Origin: CALAEC01 sp050692915
GTDB lineage: Bacteria; Actinomycetota; UBA4738; CALAEC01
Assembly (NCBI GenBank): GCA_050692915.1
Contig: JBOGVU010000073.1
Span: 1-12,707, forward strand
DNA length: 12,707 bases
Direction: 5' to 3'
The number at the start of each line of letters is the position of its first letter. The first letter of the stretch is position 1. Shown in pieces: positions 12,119 through 12,707 of this stretch. Below the pieces are notes generated by a model that ran no database searches, had not been told where the DNA came from, and saw only the letters and a program-made list of their open reading frames with translations. Made by a program: the position numbers and the translations under genes.

Positions 12119-12707
12119 ATGTTAACGCGTTCCGACCTGCCGACGGGCACCGTCACGTTCCTGTTCACGGACATCGAGGGCAGTACCCGCCTCCTCGACG
12201 CGCTCGGGGATCGGTACCAGTCGGTGCTGGAGTCCCATCAGCGGATCCTCCGCGACGTCTTCCGGGCCAGGGGCGGCGTCGACGTGTCCACCGAGGGCGA
12301 CTCGTTCTTCGTGGTGTTCCCCTCGGCGCCGCAGGCCGTGGCCGCGGCCGTGGAGGCGCAGCGAGCGATCGGAGCCCACGAGTGGCCGGAGGAGGCGACG
12401 GTTCGCGTGCGCATGGGCCTGCACACAGGCGAGGGGACCCTCGGGGGGGACAACTACGTCGGGGTGGACCTCCACCGGGCCGCCCGGATCGCCTCGGCCG
12501 GCCATGGAGGCCAGATCGTGCTCTCCGACGCCACCAGGGCCCTGGTGGCGTCGGCCTCCCCCGAGGGGGTCACCTTCCGGGACCTCGGCGAGCATCGGCT
12601 GCGGGACCTGCCGAACCCCGAGCGCCTCGCGCAGGCCGTGGCGGAGGGCCTGCCGGCGGAGTTCCCCGCGCTCCGGTCGATGGACGCCCGGCCGAACAAC
12701 CTCCCCG
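12119..12707 (+). CDS. Class III adenylate/guanylate cyclase domain protein (C-terminus beyond window)
   Basis: 196 codons are visible and the gene runs off the right edge. The cyclase domain occupies about residues 8-180: TVTFLFTDIEGSTRLLDALG with metal ligand D18, STEGDSFFVVF with the second metal ligand D61, and GVDLHRAARIASAGHGGQIV with R123. By hand alignment the substrate-specifying Lys is S57, its Asp partner is N112, and the transition-state Asn is H119, so activity or base choice may be non-canonical. The visible end, LRSMDARPNNLP, is the kind of linker that in many actinobacterial proteins leads into an AAA/NB-ARC-like ATPase with TPRs and sometimes a LuxR HTH, so the full protein is probably a large signalling regulator. 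The ATG follows AAGGGG closely. A functional link with pit is unproven. Confidence 0.88.
   Translation, partial: MLTRSDLPTGTVTFLFTDIEGSTRLLDALGDRYQSVLESHQRILRDVFRARGGVDVSTEGDSFFVVFPSAPQAVAAAVEAQRAIGAHEWPEEATVRVRMGLHTGEGTLGGDNYVGVDLHRAARIASAGHGGQIVLSDATRALVASASPEGVTFRDLGEHRLRDLPNPERLAQAVAEGLPAEFPALRSMDARPNNLP

Noticed and set aside
1..12707. tRNA, rRNA, CRISPR, insertion sequence or attachment site
   Set aside because: No such structure was seen: no regularly spaced long repeats, no transposase motifs, and gene content and codon use are uniform across the window.

Overview
The window is a chromosomal segment of a high-GC bacterium, most likely a deep-branching member of the Actinomycetota. 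The grounds are the strong G/C preference at third codon positions, frequent GTG starts, a rhomboid protease with a zinc-binding N-terminus, PHO-box-like 11-nt direct repeats of the Streptomyces PhoP type, and a class III cyclase of the actinobacterial cyclase-ATPase type. The lineage is an inference; there is no rRNA or other strong marker. No insertion sequences, tRNAs, CRISPR arrays or prophage genes were seen.

The core (about 1.3-12.1 kb) is an inorganic phosphate regulon. On the minus strand, reading right to left, a compact operon encodes phoU, a PhoB/RegX3-type response regulator, an arsenate reductase, an Fpg/MutM-type DNA glycosylase and a PhoR/SenX3-type sensor kinase. The response regulator and kinase are separated by the arsenate reductase and glycosylase. 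The response regulator has no ATG, GTG or TTG start that gives a full receiver domain. It appears to start at CTG behind a perfect GGAGG ribosome-binding site inside the end of phoU. Divergently, pstS-pstC-pstA-pstB encode the high-affinity phosphate ABC importer. The 333-nt divergent region holds two PHO-box-like repeat sets pointing at pstS. A perfect 10-bp stem-loop separates pstS from pstC.

After a convergent, poorly defined small ORF (about 9.75-10.05 kb, possibly frameshifted) comes a second phosphate transport unit: a DUF47/PhoU-like accessory protein and a PiT-family low-affinity transporter. Its upstream region carries a reverse-strand PHO-like direct repeat. Just downstream, a perfect 8-bp inverted repeat sits between a plausible -35 and -10.

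The flanks are different. At the left edge are a truncated rhomboid protease (minus) and, divergent from it, a NadD/CoaD-like nucleotidyltransferase whose stop overlaps the stop of phoR. At the right edge is the start of a class III nucleotide cyclase domain that runs out of the window and probably belongs to a larger cyclase-ATPase regulator.

As a system, PhoR senses phosphate limitation (with PhoU and Pst input) and PhoB activates pstSCAB. PhoU and the DUF47 protein modulate Pst and Pit, and the arsenate reductase handles arsenate that enters through the phosphate transporters. I see no wholly new system. The most unusual points are the CTG-started regulator, the split two-component operon carrying arsC and a DNA glycosylase, and the operator-like palindrome before the pit operon.
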